This document shows, one piece after another, positions 1 to 8,638 of a stretch of 56,203 nucleotides of DNA (position 1 is the first letter of the stretch; every line of letters starts with the position of its first letter). The position numbers and the translations under genes are program-made. Below the pieces are notes generated by a model, which worked only from the letters and a program-made list of their open reading frames with translations, made no database searches and was not told where the DNA came from. Location: NCBI RefSeq assembly GCF_000428785.1, contig NZ_KE386800.1, positions 6,056-62,258 on the forward strand. Reading direction: 5' to 3'. This stretch comes from Conchiformibius kuhniae DSM 17694 (GTDB lineage: Bacteria > Pseudomonadota > Gammaproteobacteria > Burkholderiales > Neisseriaceae).

Positions 1-190
1 CAGTCGGAAACTCCGCCCCATCATTAGGGCATATTGTCAAAAAACGCGATGCCGTCATGCCCGCGAATGCGGGAATCCACTGCCTGATGTTTGTGAAGCA
101 TTGTTTTATCAATGCTTTTTGAAACTTGTTTTGGATTCCCGCGTGCGCGGGCATGGCGGCGCGGTGTTTTTCGGTCAATTGACGACACGC
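1..190. repeat. Family A miniature inverted-repeat element, degenerate copy
   Basis: The stretch has the family layout: an arm near 50-80 (TGCCCGC...GCGGGAATCC) faces its inverted counterpart near 135-158 (GGATTCCCGC...GCGGGC). The right end reads TCAATTGACGACACGC, close to the reverse complement of the family terminus GCGTGTCATCAATT. The left terminus is poorly conserved or lies before the window. The arms resemble the 20-bp dRS3 repeat of Neisseria (ATTCCC, 8 bases, GGGAAT). No gene is visible here. Confidence 0.55.
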
Positions 191-232
191 GGGGCTGCGC
201 CTGATGTGGGGCTTTGTGGTTTGGAACATCAA

Positions 233-260
233 AAATACCCTGTTTTTCAACAGGGTATTT
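233..260. terminator. Perfect 12-bp hairpin, terminator-like
   Basis: AAATACCCTGTT and AACAGGGTATTT are exact inverted repeats around a TTTC loop. The A and T ends would allow termination in either direction. It lies 3' of ogt on the minus strand, about 190 bases after the stop. The rest of 260-452 holds only a degenerate family A fragment (340-440) and no gene. Confidence 0.5.
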
Positions 261-452
261 GCGTTTTAGGCAGTTTGTGTTTGCTGTGCTTTGTGGGAAT
301 GTGTTTGATGCTTTCCGCATCAGGGTGTGCCGTTTATCAACAGCCGTGATTGCCGCGCAGACAGGAATCCAAAACAAGTTGAAACAAACTTTGATGCCAT
401 ATCGCCTGCCAAGCATCGGGCAGTGGCTTCGCATATTCACGGGTATGGTGGT

Positions 453-974
453 TTAAAATTTGGATAATGATGCGCCGCGTTCCAGTGCCAATAATGCCTG
501 TTTGCGCCACAAGCCGCCCGCGTAGCCCGTCAGTTTGCCGTTGCTGCCGATAACGCGGTGGCAGGGAATCAGCAGGGAAACGGGGTTGCGGCTGTTGGCG
601 GCGGCAACGGCACGGACGGCGCGGGGTTTGTCCAGTGCGCGGGCTTGTTCGGCGTAGCTGCGCGTGTGTCCGTAGGGAATGTCGCACAACGCACGCCATG
701 CCGCCCGTTGGAAGGGCGTGCCCGCAGGTGCGGTGGCGATGTCGCGGAAATGGCGGCGTTGTCCGGCAAAGTAAGCGTCCAATGCCTGTTGCAACACGGC
801 AAAGCGGGCATCGCCGCGCCCGTCAAGCAGACGGTGCTGCCACGCGGCAAGGGCGGTGTGGCTGTGGCGGTCGTCATCAAAAGCGAGCAGACACAGCCCT
901 TGCGGGGCATACACGGCGGTCATGCCGCCGAGCGGGGTGTGAAGACGGGCGGAAGCAAGCGGTGTTTCGTTCAT
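453..974 (-). CDS. ogt: Methylated-DNA--protein-cysteine methyltransferase (Ogt type)
   Basis: A 173-residue suicide repair protein that moves the alkyl group from O6-alkylguanine (and O4-alkylthymine) onto its own cysteine. The acceptor motif IPCHRVIG is near residue 136. It is followed by the usual LTGYAGGLWRKQALL segment, so the catalytic domain is complete. The N-terminal part (about 10-75) matches the ribonuclease-like domain of the family, and no AraC-type regulatory domain is present. The ATG lies next to a hairpin (1000-1015) that is repeated before the ketosynthase gene at 31157. The gene stands alone, flanked by family A repeats. A second, less normal member of the family is encoded at 7630-8439. 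Confidence 0.93.
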   Translation of the reverse strand: MNETPLASARLHTPLGGMTAVYAPQGLCLLAFDDDRHSHTALAAWQHRLLDGRGDARFAVLQQALDAYFAGQRRHFRDIATAPAGTPFQRAAWRALCDIPYGHTRSYAEQARALDKPRAVRAVAAANSRNPVSLLIPCHRVIGSNGKLTGYAGGLWRKQALLALERGASLSKF

Positions 975-1040
975 CTTGTGCCTTTTTCTGTTTGAAGCCC
1001 CGCCGTTTGCGGCGGTAAAATGGTTTTTTATTCAGGCGGG
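975..1040. repeat. Repeat C: leader hairpin shared with 31158-31225
   Basis: From the start codon outward, this sequence and that before the gene at 31157 are alike over about 60 bases: CATCTTGT, a T-rich stretch, TTTGAA, the hairpin CCGCCGTTTGCGGCGG (1000-1015) and TAAAAT. The hairpin stem is perfect. It may be a terminator, an RNA leader or a short mobile repeat. Confidence 0.5.
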
Positions 1041-1099
1041 GCGTAACGCCGTCCGAATCGGGGCAAGGCATGGGGCTGTGCTTGATGTGCAAACGGGTG

Positions 1100-1345
1100 G
1101 AATGGACTCAAAAACACGGCACTGTTATGCCCGCGCAGACGGGAATCCGAGTCGAAGCACGACAAACCTTGATACAACATCGTTTGCCGGTCATCGGGCG
1201 GTGGTGTGGTGTTAAGAAAATCGGTTTGGAGGTGCGGTGTTGCGCCCTAAATCTAGGGCGTGTCATCAATTAACCGAAAAACCTCTGCACCGTCATTCCC
1301 GCGCCGGCGGGAATCCACATCGAATGCCAAGCATCAGGTGTGGCT
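1100..1345. repeat. Two abutting family A fragments
   Basis: A degenerate copy (about 1110-1250) carries TATGCCCGCGCAGACGGGAATCC and ends at CGCCCTA. A second, 3'-truncated copy starts at TAGGGCGTGTCATCAATT (1254) with a dRS3-like arm at about 1292-1317. The junction forms the palindrome CGCCCTA-AATC-TAGGGCG (1243-1260). No gene is visible between 975 and 1371. Confidence 0.6.
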
Positions 1346-1371
1346 TCCCTCAAGCAGGGGAGGGAGCGAGA

Positions 1372-3183
1372 TTATTGGGCAACACCCTGATACCACTTGA
1401 TAAATTCATCGGGCGGCACAAATCCCAACACCGCATCGCTGCGGCTGCCGTCCGCTTTCAGCGCAAACAGTCCGGGCGGGCCGTACAAACCGTATTCCCG
1501 CAACAAAGCCTGATGCGCGGGCGTGTTGGCGGTTACGTCAATTTGAAACAGCCGCTCCATCGGTACGGCGGCGCGGACGGCGGCATGGCGGAAGGTTTTG
1601 GCCTCCATTTCCTTGCACGACACGCACCAATCGGCGTAAAAATCCAACAGCACCGGTCGGGACGGGTCGCTTTGCAACGCCTTGTCCATCGCCGCTTTCA
1701 GCGCGGCAGGGTCGGTGAAAGTATGCGCGTGGGCGGCATCGGCGGCGGGCGGCGGATACAAGGTCAAAAAGTCGTGCAAACGCGTGGTTTGCCGCGCCGC
1801 GCTTTGCCAGCCGAACCACAAACCGCCCATCGCCAACACCGCCGCCAGCAATGCCGAAGCCGCTTTCAGGCTGCCTGAAAACCCTTTCGCCCGCCACGCC
1901 AAATACAGCGCGGGCAACACCAACAGCGCGGCGTACAAAGCCGCCGTCAGCGCGTAGGGCAGGTAAGGCGTGGCAAGGTACACCGCCACCGCCAGCAACA
2001 ACACCCCGAAACCGTATTTGATGCCGTTCATCCAATCGCCCGCGCGCGGCAGAATGTGTCCGCCGAACGTCCCCACCGCCATTAACGGCACGCCCGTTCC
2101 CAACGCCAGCGCGTACAAAGCCGCCCCGCCCAACAGCGCATCGCCCGTCTGCCCGATGTAGCCCAAGGCAAACGCCAACGGCGGCGCCACACACGGCCCG
2201 ACAATCAAGGCCGACAACATCCCCATCACAAACACCGAAGCGATTTTTCCGCCCGACAACTTATTGCTTTGGTTTTGAAAATAACTTTGCACGGCGGCGG
2301 GAAGCTGGATTTGGAACACGCCGAACATGGACAATGCCAACACCACCATCAGCGCCGCCGCCGCCAACACCACCCAAGCCTGTTGCAGCCACACCGTCAG
2401 CAACGCCCCCGTCAGCCCCGCCAACACGCCGACCAAAGTGTAGGTCAAAGCCAAACCCTGCACATACACCAGCGACAACACGAAACCGCGCCGTTTGCCG
2501 CCGCTTTTGTCGCCCACGATGATGCCCGACACAATCGGCAAAAGCGGATACATGCACGCGGTAAAGCTCAAGCCCAAACCCGCCGCAAAAAACCAAAACA
2601 AATTCAGCCACAAAGTGTCCCGCGACAGCGCGAAACGGCTGCCCTTGCTTTGTTCGGCGGAAGCAGGCGCAACCGTTGCCGCAGCATCAGTTGCGCCGTT
2701 TGACTTTTTTAAAAACAAATCCTTCGGCTGCGCCGCTTCGGGCACGCGGTATTCGCCCGCGCCCTTGATGTCAAACTGCGTTTCCACCGGCGGATAGCAC
2801 ACGCCTACATCGGCGCAGCCCTGATAATGCAGGGTCAAGGTGTAATTTTGCGCGGCGGCGGGGTCGCGATATGCCCATTTGCCTTCGGCTTGGTGGTAAT
2901 ACACGGTTTGTTTGCCGAAAAATTCGTCTTCTTTTTCTTTGCCTTCGCTCATTTCGGGGTCGGCGAGCAGCTCGGCGGGCGCGGTTTCGGCGGTGATTTT
3001 GCTTTGGTAGAGATAATAGCCGTCCGCGATGTTAAACTCGGCGCGGATGCCGTTTTCATCGGCGTGAACGGTGGGGACAAACGCCTGTTCGGGCGGAAGC
3101 AGGTCGTTCGGATTGACTGCCGCGCCCGCAAACGCGCTGAAGCCCAGCAGCGTGGCGAGTAAAATTAAAATTTTGTTTTTCAT
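1372..3183 (-). CDS. dsbD: Thiol:disulfide interchange protein DsbD
   Basis: A 603-residue inner-membrane protein that passes electrons from cytoplasmic thioredoxin to periplasmic disulfide isomerases and related partners. A signal peptide (about 1-21, ending FAGA) precedes the alpha domain, which has the cysteine pair in YQGCADVGVCYPP near residue 125. A multi-helix membrane domain follows with one cysteine in FTACMYPLLP and one in IVGPCVAPP. The C-terminal thioredoxin domain has the active site DWCVSCKE. All six redox cysteines are therefore present and the length is normal for the family. The gene appears monocistronic, with family A repeat DNA on both sides. One uptake sequence lies inside it at 1868-1879. 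Confidence 0.96.
   Translation of the reverse strand: MKNKILILLATLLGFSAFAGAAVNPNDLLPPEQAFVPTVHADENGIRAEFNIADGYYLYQSKITAETAPAELLADPEMSEGKEKEDEFFGKQTVYYHQAEGKWAYRDPAAAQNYTLTLHYQGCADVGVCYPPVETQFDIKGAGEYRVPEAAQPKDLFLKKSNGATDAAATVAPASAEQSKGSRFALSRDTLWLNLFWFFAAGLGLSFTACMYPLLPIVSGIIVGDKSGGKRRGFVLSLVYVQGLALTYTLVGVLAGLTGALLTVWLQQAWVVLAAAALMVVLALSMFGVFQIQLPAAVQSYFQNQSNKLSGGKIASVFVMGMLSALIVGPCVAPPLAFALGYIGQTGDALLGGAALYALALGTGVPLMAVGTFGGHILPRAGDWMNGIKYGFGVLLLAVAVYLATPYLPYALTAALYAALLVLPALYLAWRAKGFSGSLKAASALLAAVLAMGGLWFGWQSAARQTTRLHDFLTLYPPPAADAAHAHTFTDPAALKAAMDKALQSDPSRPVLLDFYADWCVSCKEMEAKTFRHAAVRAAVPMERLFQIDVTANTPAHQALLREYGLYGPPGLFALKADGSRSDAVLGFVPPDEFIKWYQGVAQ
1868..1879. repeat. DNA uptake sequence AGGCTGCCTGAA (first of a series)
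   Basis: The 12-mer, on one strand or the other, also occurs at 3349, 4147, 5943, 9151, 10645, 26401, 34022, 38672, 39547, 44495 and 51174. The alternative AGGCAGCCTGAA stands alone at 10055. Many copies are in TTCAGG(C)(A/T)GCCTGAA near-palindromes containing both forms. Several lie inside genes (dsbD, leuC, pheT, dnaE, mnmG). Neisseriaceae use such 10-12-mers to select kin DNA in transformation. I match this dialect from memory to the Simonsiella-type DUS. Confidence 0.85.
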
Positions 3184-3215
3184 GGATTTCCTTTCGGTTG
3201 TTGAACAAAAAATCG

Positions 3216-3338
3216 CACCGTCATTCCCGAGAATGCGGGAATCCGATTTTGATTTTCACAAAGCGGTGTTTCATTCCACTTGGATTCCCGCCTGCGCGGG
3301 AATGACGGCTGTGTGTTTTTTCGTCAAACGATGATGCG
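3216..3338. repeat. Family A element, internal part
   Basis: Two dRS3-like arms face each other: ATTCCCGAGAATGCGGGAAT at about 3223-3242 and ATTCCCGCCTGCGCGGGAAT at about 3284-3303. The right edge ends near GATGATGCGCCC (3329-3340). Terminal repeats are decayed. It occupies most of the dsbD/rnc intergenic region. Confidence 0.6.
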
Positions 3339-3423
3339 CCCGACTTTCAGGCTGCCTGAAAGCGGCACACAAAGGCGCAAATTATTCAGCAAAGCCGCCG
3401 CGCCGTCAAACCGCAAAAGCCCG

Positions 3424-3429
3424 TATAAT
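3424..3429 (+). promoter_or_regulatory. Probable -10 box of rnc
   Basis: A perfect TATAAT lies 28 bases before the rnc ATG. No good -35 is seen at the usual spacing, so the call rests on the -10 alone. Confidence 0.35.
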
Positions 3430-3457
3430 TGCGCCTTTACCCGATTTCACAGAAACC

Positions 3458-4141
3458 ATGCCCGCTTCCCTTGAGATTCTGCAACAGCGTTTGGGACACC
3501 GTTTCCGCCGCCGCGAGCTGTTGTTACGCGCACTCACCCACCGCAGTTTCGCCGCCGAACACAACGAGCGTTTGGAGTTTGTCGGCGACAGCATTTTGAA
3601 TTACACCGTTGCCAAAATGCTGTTTGAAACCTTTCCCGATTTGCCCGAAGGACGTTTGTCGCCGCTCCGTGCCGCTTTGGTGCGCGAAAGCACGCTGGCG
3701 GACACGGCGCGGGAGTTGGATTTGGGCGCGGTGCTGCGTTTGGGCGCGGGCGAGCTGAAAAGCGGCGGACGGGAACGCCCGTCTATTTTGGCAGACGCGC
3801 TGGAAGCGGTGTTTGCCGCCGTGAGTTTGGACGCGGATTTTGCCGCCGCCGAAGCGGTGGTGCGCCGCCTGTTTGCCGACAAGGTGCGCCAAGCCGAGCG
3901 TTTGGCGGGCGGCAAAGACCCGAAAAGTGCCTTGCAGGAAAGGTTGCAGGCGCAAAAACTGCCGCCGCCCGCCTACCGCATCGAGCATCAGCAGGGCGCG
4001 GGACACGAAGCCTTGTTTGACGTGGCGTGCGATTTGGGCGCGTTGGGACGGGTGTTCCGCGCCCGCGCTTCCAGCCGCCGCGCGGCGGAGAAAGATTGTG
4101 CGGCACAGGCGTTGGCGTGGTTGGCGGCGCGGAAAAAATGA
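3458..4141 (+). CDS. rnc: Ribonuclease III
   Basis: A 227-residue double-strand-specific endoribonuclease that processes rRNA precursors and structured mRNAs. The catalytic signature ERLEFVGDSIL is near residues 37-47, with the second acidic cluster (ADALEAVFAAV) near 112-122. The C-terminal double-stranded RNA-binding domain covers about 150-225 and ends in the usual alanine-rich helix. It opens a four-gene plus-strand series ending in era. In many proteobacteria rnc and era are adjacent; here two membrane-protein genes lie between them. A DUS lies just after the stop at 4147. Confidence 0.96.
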   Translation: MPASLEILQQRLGHRFRRRELLLRALTHRSFAAEHNERLEFVGDSILNYTVAKMLFETFPDLPEGRLSPLRAALVRESTLADTARELDLGAVLRLGAGELKSGGRERPSILADALEAVFAAVSLDADFAAAEAVVRRLFADKVRQAERLAGGKDPKSALQERLQAQKLPPPAYRIEHQQGAGHEALFDVACDLGALGRVFRARASSRRAAEKDCAAQALAWLAARKK

Positions 4142-4187
4142 CGGGCAGGCTGCCTGAAACCATCACATTTTATCAAAAGGAATTTTT

Positions 4188-5612
4188 ATGAATAAAAATA
4201 ACAACTTGCCCACCAACGAACCCGAATCCGCCGACAACAAAGCCGCCGCCGCTTTGAAAGACGTGTTCAGCCTGCACCACGACCAAGCCCACCCCGACAA
4301 AATCGATGCCGCCGTCCGCGCCAATGTGCGCGTGTCCGGCACGAATATGTGGGTGCTGATTTTTGCCATTGCCATCGCCAGCATCGGCTTGAACGTGAAC
4401 AGCACCGCCGTGGTGATTGGTGCGATGCTGATTTCGCCCCTGATGGGTCCAATTGTCGGCATGGGCTACGGCGCGGCGGTGGGCGATGTCGCGCTTATCC
4501 GCATGGCATGGCGCAATATTGCCGTGTTTGTGGTCATCAGCCTGATTACCGCCACGCTGTATTTTCTGATTACGCCCCTGCAACAGGCGCAAAGCGAGCT
4601 GTTGGCGCGGACGCAGCCGACTTTGTGGGACGTGCTGATTGCCTTTTTCGGCGGCAGCGCGGGCATTGTCGCCGCCACCCGCAAGGAAGCGGGCAATGCC
4701 GTTCCCGGCGTGGCGATTGCCACCGCGCTGATGCCGCCTTTGTGTACGGCGGGCTACGCTTTGGCACACGGCAAATGGGATTATTTTTTCGGCGCGTTTT
4801 ACCTGTTTTCCATCAATTGCGTGTTTATCGCCTTTGCCACGCTGATTTTTGTCAAACTGCTGAAGCTGCCGCGCCGTGGTTTGGTAACGGACGGCAAACG
4901 TTTGCTGCACCGTGTGGTGATTACCGCCGTGATTGCGGCGGTGATGGTGCCCAGCGCGTATTTGGCGGCGGGCTTGGTGCGTCAGGAGTTGTTCAACACC
5001 ACCGCCAACCAAGTGGTACAAGAACTTCAGAAACAGGAAGGTTTTTATGTTTTGCGCAGCACGTTTGACCACCGCAAACAAACGGTCGGGCTGATTATCA
5101 ACGGCACGGGCAACACCGAAAAAATCACCGCGCTGCTCACGCGCAAATTAAACGATGCGGGCGTGCGCGAACCACAGGTGCGGGTGTTGTATGCGGGCGG
5201 CAGCCACAGCTTGGAGCAGGCGAAAGCCGAATTGGAAAAAACCATTCGGGCGAATGCCGAGCGTTACAGCCAACCCCAAAACGATGCGGAAGCGGTGTTG
5301 GCGGCGGGGCAAGCGGTGCGCGAAACCGATTTGCTGGCGGAAATCCGCGTCCAGTTTCCCGAAGCCACTGGCGTGTTTGTCGGGCGCGGCGCGTTGTGGC
5401 AGACGGAAAACGCTGCCGAAGCGGCGGCTTCGCTGGCGGCAGTCAATACGGAAGCAGACGAAGGCTTGACCGTGTGGCTGCGCCTGTCCGAGCCTTTGAG
5501 CGAAAAAGAACAAAGCCGTTTGCGGGCGTGGCTGAAGCAGCGTAGCGGCAACCCCGATGTGCATGTTTTCCTGCAATACGCTGCCGAGCCGTCCGGTCAA
5601 AGTCATGAATAA
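4188..5612 (+). CDS. DUF389 / TIGR00341-type multispanning membrane protein
   Basis: A 474-residue protein of unknown function. A hydrophilic N-terminus (1-55) is followed by about six hydrophobic segments up to about residue 270. These include the family-typical VIGAMLISPLMGPIVGMGYG and IATALMPPLCTAGYALAHG. The C-terminal 200 residues are soluble and alanine/glutamate-rich. It starts 46 bases after rnc, with AAAAGGAA as ribosome-binding site, and its last 8 bases overlap the next gene's start. Co-transcription with rnc and era is likely; no role in RNA metabolism is shown. Confidence 0.8.
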   Translation: MNKNNNLPTNEPESADNKAAAALKDVFSLHHDQAHPDKIDAAVRANVRVSGTNMWVLIFAIAIASIGLNVNSTAVVIGAMLISPLMGPIVGMGYGAAVGDVALIRMAWRNIAVFVVISLITATLYFLITPLQQAQSELLARTQPTLWDVLIAFFGGSAGIVAATRKEAGNAVPGVAIATALMPPLCTAGYALAHGKWDYFFGAFYLFSINCVFIAFATLIFVKLLKLPRRGLVTDGKRLLHRVVITAVIAAVMVPSAYLAAGLVRQELFNTTANQVVQELQKQEGFYVLRSTFDHRKQTVGLIINGTGNTEKITALLTRKLNDAGVREPQVRVLYAGGSHSLEQAKAELEKTIRANAERYSQPQNDAEAVLAAGQAVRETDLLAEIRVQFPEATGVFVGRGALWQTENAAEAAASLAAVNTEADEGLTVWLRLSEPLSEKEQSRLRAWLKQRSGNPDVHVFLQYAAEPSGQSHE

Positions 5613-6336
5613 ATTAACAATTTTAACGGCTTATACGGTTTTGATGCTTGCCGTGCCGCTCGGCGTGTGGCTGGCGGGTTATGCGTGGCTGCCTGAAAAC
5701 GTGTTGAATTTCAGCCCCGCCGTGCCGTATTTGTTGATTTTGACCGACACGGGTTCGCCGCCGTATGCGGTCGGCACGGCGGTGCTGCTGATGTTGTGGC
5801 TGGCGTATTTGCTGCGCGGGCGGGTGCATTGGCGCGTGGTGGTGCTGATGTGTCTGCTGTCTTTGGGCAGCACGCAACTGATTAAAAGCGTGATGAAACA
5901 GACTTTTCAAGAACCGCGCCCGTTTGTGGCGGCGTTGGCGGTTTCAGGCAGCCTGAACGCGCCCGCCGACTTTTACCGCTTGCCCGATGCCGAACAAAAC
6001 GCGCTGGTGTCCGCGCAAGCCGCAGGCATCAACCCGCGCCTTGCCGCACACCAAGCCGGACACCACGATTATTCCTTCCCGTCCGGACACACCATTTTTG
6101 CCGTGTCGTGGCTGCTGCTGTTTGCCGGTTTCGGCTGCCGCGTCCGCGTGTGTGCGGCGGTGGCGGCGTGGGCGGCGGCGGTGCTGTTGAGCCGCGTGCT
6201 GCTCGGCATGCACTATCCCCTTGATTTGCTTGCCTCAACCCTGATTGCGGGCGCGGTACACGCGGGCTTGTTTGCCCGTGTGCTGCCGCGTTTGCAAAAC
6301 CGTTTTCCCCTTTTAAATAAAGATTTGAAATCATGA
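5605..6336 (+). CDS. PAP2-superfamily membrane phosphatase
   Basis: A 243-residue inner-membrane protein. The three lipid-phosphatase signature parts are visible: KQTFQEPRP near residue 97, PSGHT near 159, and SRVLLGMHYPLD near 197 with the catalytic histidine. Five or six hydrophobic segments surround them. Such enzymes dephosphorylate undecaprenyl pyrophosphate, phosphatidylglycerophosphate or lipid A; which one cannot be told here. I chose the ATG at 5605 because it overlaps the preceding stop (ATGAATAA) and starts directly on the first hydrophobic segment. The stop overlaps the era start as ATGA. Confidence 0.85.
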   Translation: MNKLTILTAYTVLMLAVPLGVWLAGYAWLPENVLNFSPAVPYLLILTDTGSPPYAVGTAVLLMLWLAYLLRGRVHWRVVVLMCLLSLGSTQLIKSVMKQTFQEPRPFVAALAVSGSLNAPADFYRLPDAEQNALVSAQAAGINPRLAAHQAGHHDYSFPSGHTIFAVSWLLLFAGFGCRVRVCAAVAAWAAAVLLSRVLLGMHYPLDLLASTLIAGAVHAGLFARVLPRLQNRFPLLNKDLKS

Positions 6337-7226
6337 ATGAAATTGCTTACCGTTGCGGCTTTGTCGCCATTGTCGGACGACCGAATGTCGGCAAATCCAC
6401 GCTGATGAACCACCTGATTGGACAAAAAATCAGCATCACCAGCAAAAAAGCGCAAACCACCCGCCACAAAATCACCGGCATCTACACCGACCCCGCCGCG
6501 CAACTGGTGTTTGTGGACACGCCGGGCTTCCAAACCAACCACCGCAACGCCTTGAACGACCGCCTCAATCTCAACGTTACCGAAGCGATGGGCGGCGTGG
6601 ACGTAATTGTGTTTGTGGTGGAAGCCATGCGCTTTACCGATGCCGACCGCACCGTGTTGCGCCAACTGCCCGCGCACACGCCCGTGATGCTTGTCGTCAA
6701 CAAAATTGACAAGGACAAAGCCAAAAATAAAGAAGCCTTACAAGCCTTTATTGACGAAGTGTCCGCCGCATCCGCCTTTGCGGGCGTGGAAACCGTCAGC
6801 GCGAAACACGGCCTGCGTATGGCGAACCTGATTGCCGCGCTCAAACCGATGCTGCCTGAAAGCGTGCCGCTTTATCCCGATGACATGGTTACCGACAAAT
6901 CATCGCGTTTTCTGGCGATGGAAATCGTGCGCGAAAAACTGTTCCGCTATCTGGGCGAAGAACTGCCCTACGCGCTGAATGTGGAAGTGGAACAATTTAA
7001 AGAAGAAAACGGCATGTATGAGATTTATATCGCCGTGTTGGTAGACAAGGAAAACCAAAAACCCATCGTCATCGGCAAGGGTGGCGAAAAACTGAAAAAA
7101 ATCTCCACCGAAGCGCGTTTGGACATGGAAAAACTGTTTGAACGGAAAGTGTTTTTGCGGGTGTGGGTGAAAGTGAAATCGGGCTGGGCGGATGATGTGC
7201 GCTTTTTGAACGAATTGGGCTTGTAA
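6333..7226 (+). CDS. era: GTPase Era
   Basis: A 297-residue essential GTPase for 30S subunit assembly and 16S rRNA 3'-end maturation. The G motifs are present: GRPNVGKST (G1), the switch region with TTRHK, DTPGF (G3) and NKID (G4). The C-terminal KH domain contains VIGKGGEKLKKI near residue 250. Its ATG overlaps the preceding stop, so translation is probably coupled to the membrane phosphatase gene. Length is normal. Confidence 0.97.
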   Translation: MNEIAYRCGFVAIVGRPNVGKSTLMNHLIGQKISITSKKAQTTRHKITGIYTDPAAQLVFVDTPGFQTNHRNALNDRLNLNVTEAMGGVDVIVFVVEAMRFTDADRTVLRQLPAHTPVMLVVNKIDKDKAKNKEALQAFIDEVSAASAFAGVETVSAKHGLRMANLIAALKPMLPESVPLYPDDMVTDKSSRFLAMEIVREKLFRYLGEELPYALNVEVEQFKEENGMYEIYIAVLVDKENQKPIVIGKGGEKLKKISTEARLDMEKLFERKVFLRVWVKVKSGWADDVRFLNELGL

Positions 7227-7233
7227 AACCGCA

Positions 7234-7448
7234 GGTCGTATCATCATTTGAATTTTTGTACTGAACATTCAGTGCAATATAAAAATCCGTCATTCCCGAG
7301 AATGCGGGAATCCACTGCACGATGTTTGGCAAGCGATGTTTTATCAACGCCTTTAAATTTGTTTTGGATTCCCGCCTGCGCGGGAATGACGGCGTTTTTT
7401 ATGATTCGTTGATTTTCAATGTAAGAATTGAAATGATGACACGCCCCA
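7234..7448. repeat. Family A element, full-length copy
   Basis: The left end reads GTCGTATCATCATTTGAAT and the right end GAAATGATGACACGCCCC, an imperfect terminal inverted repeat. Internal dRS3-like arms are CGTCATTCCCGAGAATGCGGG at about 7289 and GGATTCCCGCCTGCGCGGGA at about 7366. It starts 8 bases after the era stop. Confidence 0.7.
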
Positions 7449-7496
7449 AGTCAGAGCAACCCTCTTTCCTGCTGGCGGGGTTGGGCAAAAAACAAA

Positions 7497-7551
7497 AAGG
7501 CGAAACGCCGACGGAGGGAGTTGGCGGTGTCCGTTCGGCGTTTCTGGGTTC
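7497..7551. other. Long imperfect hairpin in a 180-base gene-free stretch
   Basis: GCGAAACGCCGA (about 7499) is matched by TCGGCGTTTC (about 7539), with a GGAGGGAGTTGGCGG-containing loop. It lies 3' of the Ada-like gene on the minus strand and could end that transcript or the era one. Nothing coding is evident in 7449-7629. Confidence 0.35.
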
Positions 7552-7629
7552 AGCCCTTCGGTGTTGGGCGGGAAAGGACTGAACTTGCGGCGCATTATAG
7601 TGGGATTGTGCGGGCTTGGCAAGCGGTTT

Positions 7630-8439
7630 TTAAGATTTTCGCCAACCCAAGCCGGTTGGTGGCGGCAACACGGCGTTTTCAAAGCCGTTTTCTGCGGCGG
7701 CGGGCGCAGATGTTGTTGCTTCGTGTTCGCGCAGGGCATCGGCAAAACTGCTGATGTGGTCGTAGCCGCTGACACGGTGGCAAGGCACGACAATGGCAAT
7801 TTTGTTCTGCCCCGCCGCCGCCGCAATGTGCCGCGCCGCGTTGGGCTTGTCGGTTTGCGCCGCCAATTGCGCGTAGCTGCGCGTTTCGCCGTAGCCGATG
7901 GTGGTCATCAATTGCCACATTTGGCGTTGGGTGTCGTTGCCGATGAAATCCAAATCTGTGGAAAACGCACGCAAAGTGCCTTGAAAATACTGCGCCAATT
8001 CATCGCGCAAACGGGCGATGAGCGGGGTTTCGCGCCATGCGAACAGTGCCTGTTTTTCGCGCTGCACTGCCAAAAGCTCGCTTTCCACGCCTTTTTGCGC
8101 GACAAATTTCAGCAGACACAAGCCTTTTTCGCCGCACACCGCCAGCATTTCGCCAAAGGGCGAGTCCATCACCCCCACCGCCAGTTCGCCGCGATATTGC
8201 GAATGCGCTTGCGAACGCGACAGCAAAAAGGCAATGCGGCGCAAACGGATGTAGTCGTCCAAATCCATGCCCGTGTGTTGGCGGAATGCCTGTTTGAGCG
8301 CATCGGTGTCGGCGGCGGCAAGGTGGGCGTGTTCGGCGTAGGCAAGCGAGGGGTTGGCCTGACACGCGAGCCATCGGGCGTAGGGTTGCCAAGGCTCGGG
8401 CAACAGGCGGGCGGGGTCGGGGAGCTGGAGCAGGGACAT
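7630..8439 (-). CDS. Ada-like O6-alkylguanine methyltransferase with unusual C-terminus
   Basis: A 269-residue protein. The N-terminal 80 residues contain one AraC-type helix-turn-helix (ALKQAFRQHTGMDLDDYIRL) but lack the zinc/cysteine phosphotriester domain of full Ada. The methyltransferase domain follows (about 85-230), with the acceptor motif VVPCHRVSGYD. After it, the conserved GY-GG-RK-LL segment expected in this family is missing. It is replaced by a helical, alanine-rich stretch and a proline-rich tail ending GLGWRKS. No simple one-base shift restores the family sequence. It may be an active variant, a decayed enzyme or mainly a regulator. It stands alone, transcribed away from leuC. 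Confidence 0.75.
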   Translation of the reverse strand: MSLLQLPDPARLLPEPWQPYARWLACQANPSLAYAEHAHLAAADTDALKQAFRQHTGMDLDDYIRLRRIAFLLSRSQAHSQYRGELAVGVMDSPFGEMLAVCGEKGLCLLKFVAQKGVESELLAVQREKQALFAWRETPLIARLRDELAQYFQGTLRAFSTDLDFIGNDTQRQMWQLMTTIGYGETRSYAQLAAQTDKPNAARHIAAAAGQNKIAIVVPCHRVSGYDHISSFADALREHEATTSAPAAAENGFENAVLPPPTGLGWRKS

Positions 8440-8638
8440 GGGGGAGCAAAAATGCGAATCAAAAACCGTATTGTACGGTTTTTCGCGCTGCGATGGGCAG
8501 GATTTGTTCGGTGTGGTTGGTTTTGTACATATTGTCCAATAATCAAATCACCAATGGACGGTTGCATCATTTTTCTTGCCATGCTTGTCCAAAAAGTCTA
8601 AAATCCGCGCTTTCTTTTCACATTATCCCAAAAACATC

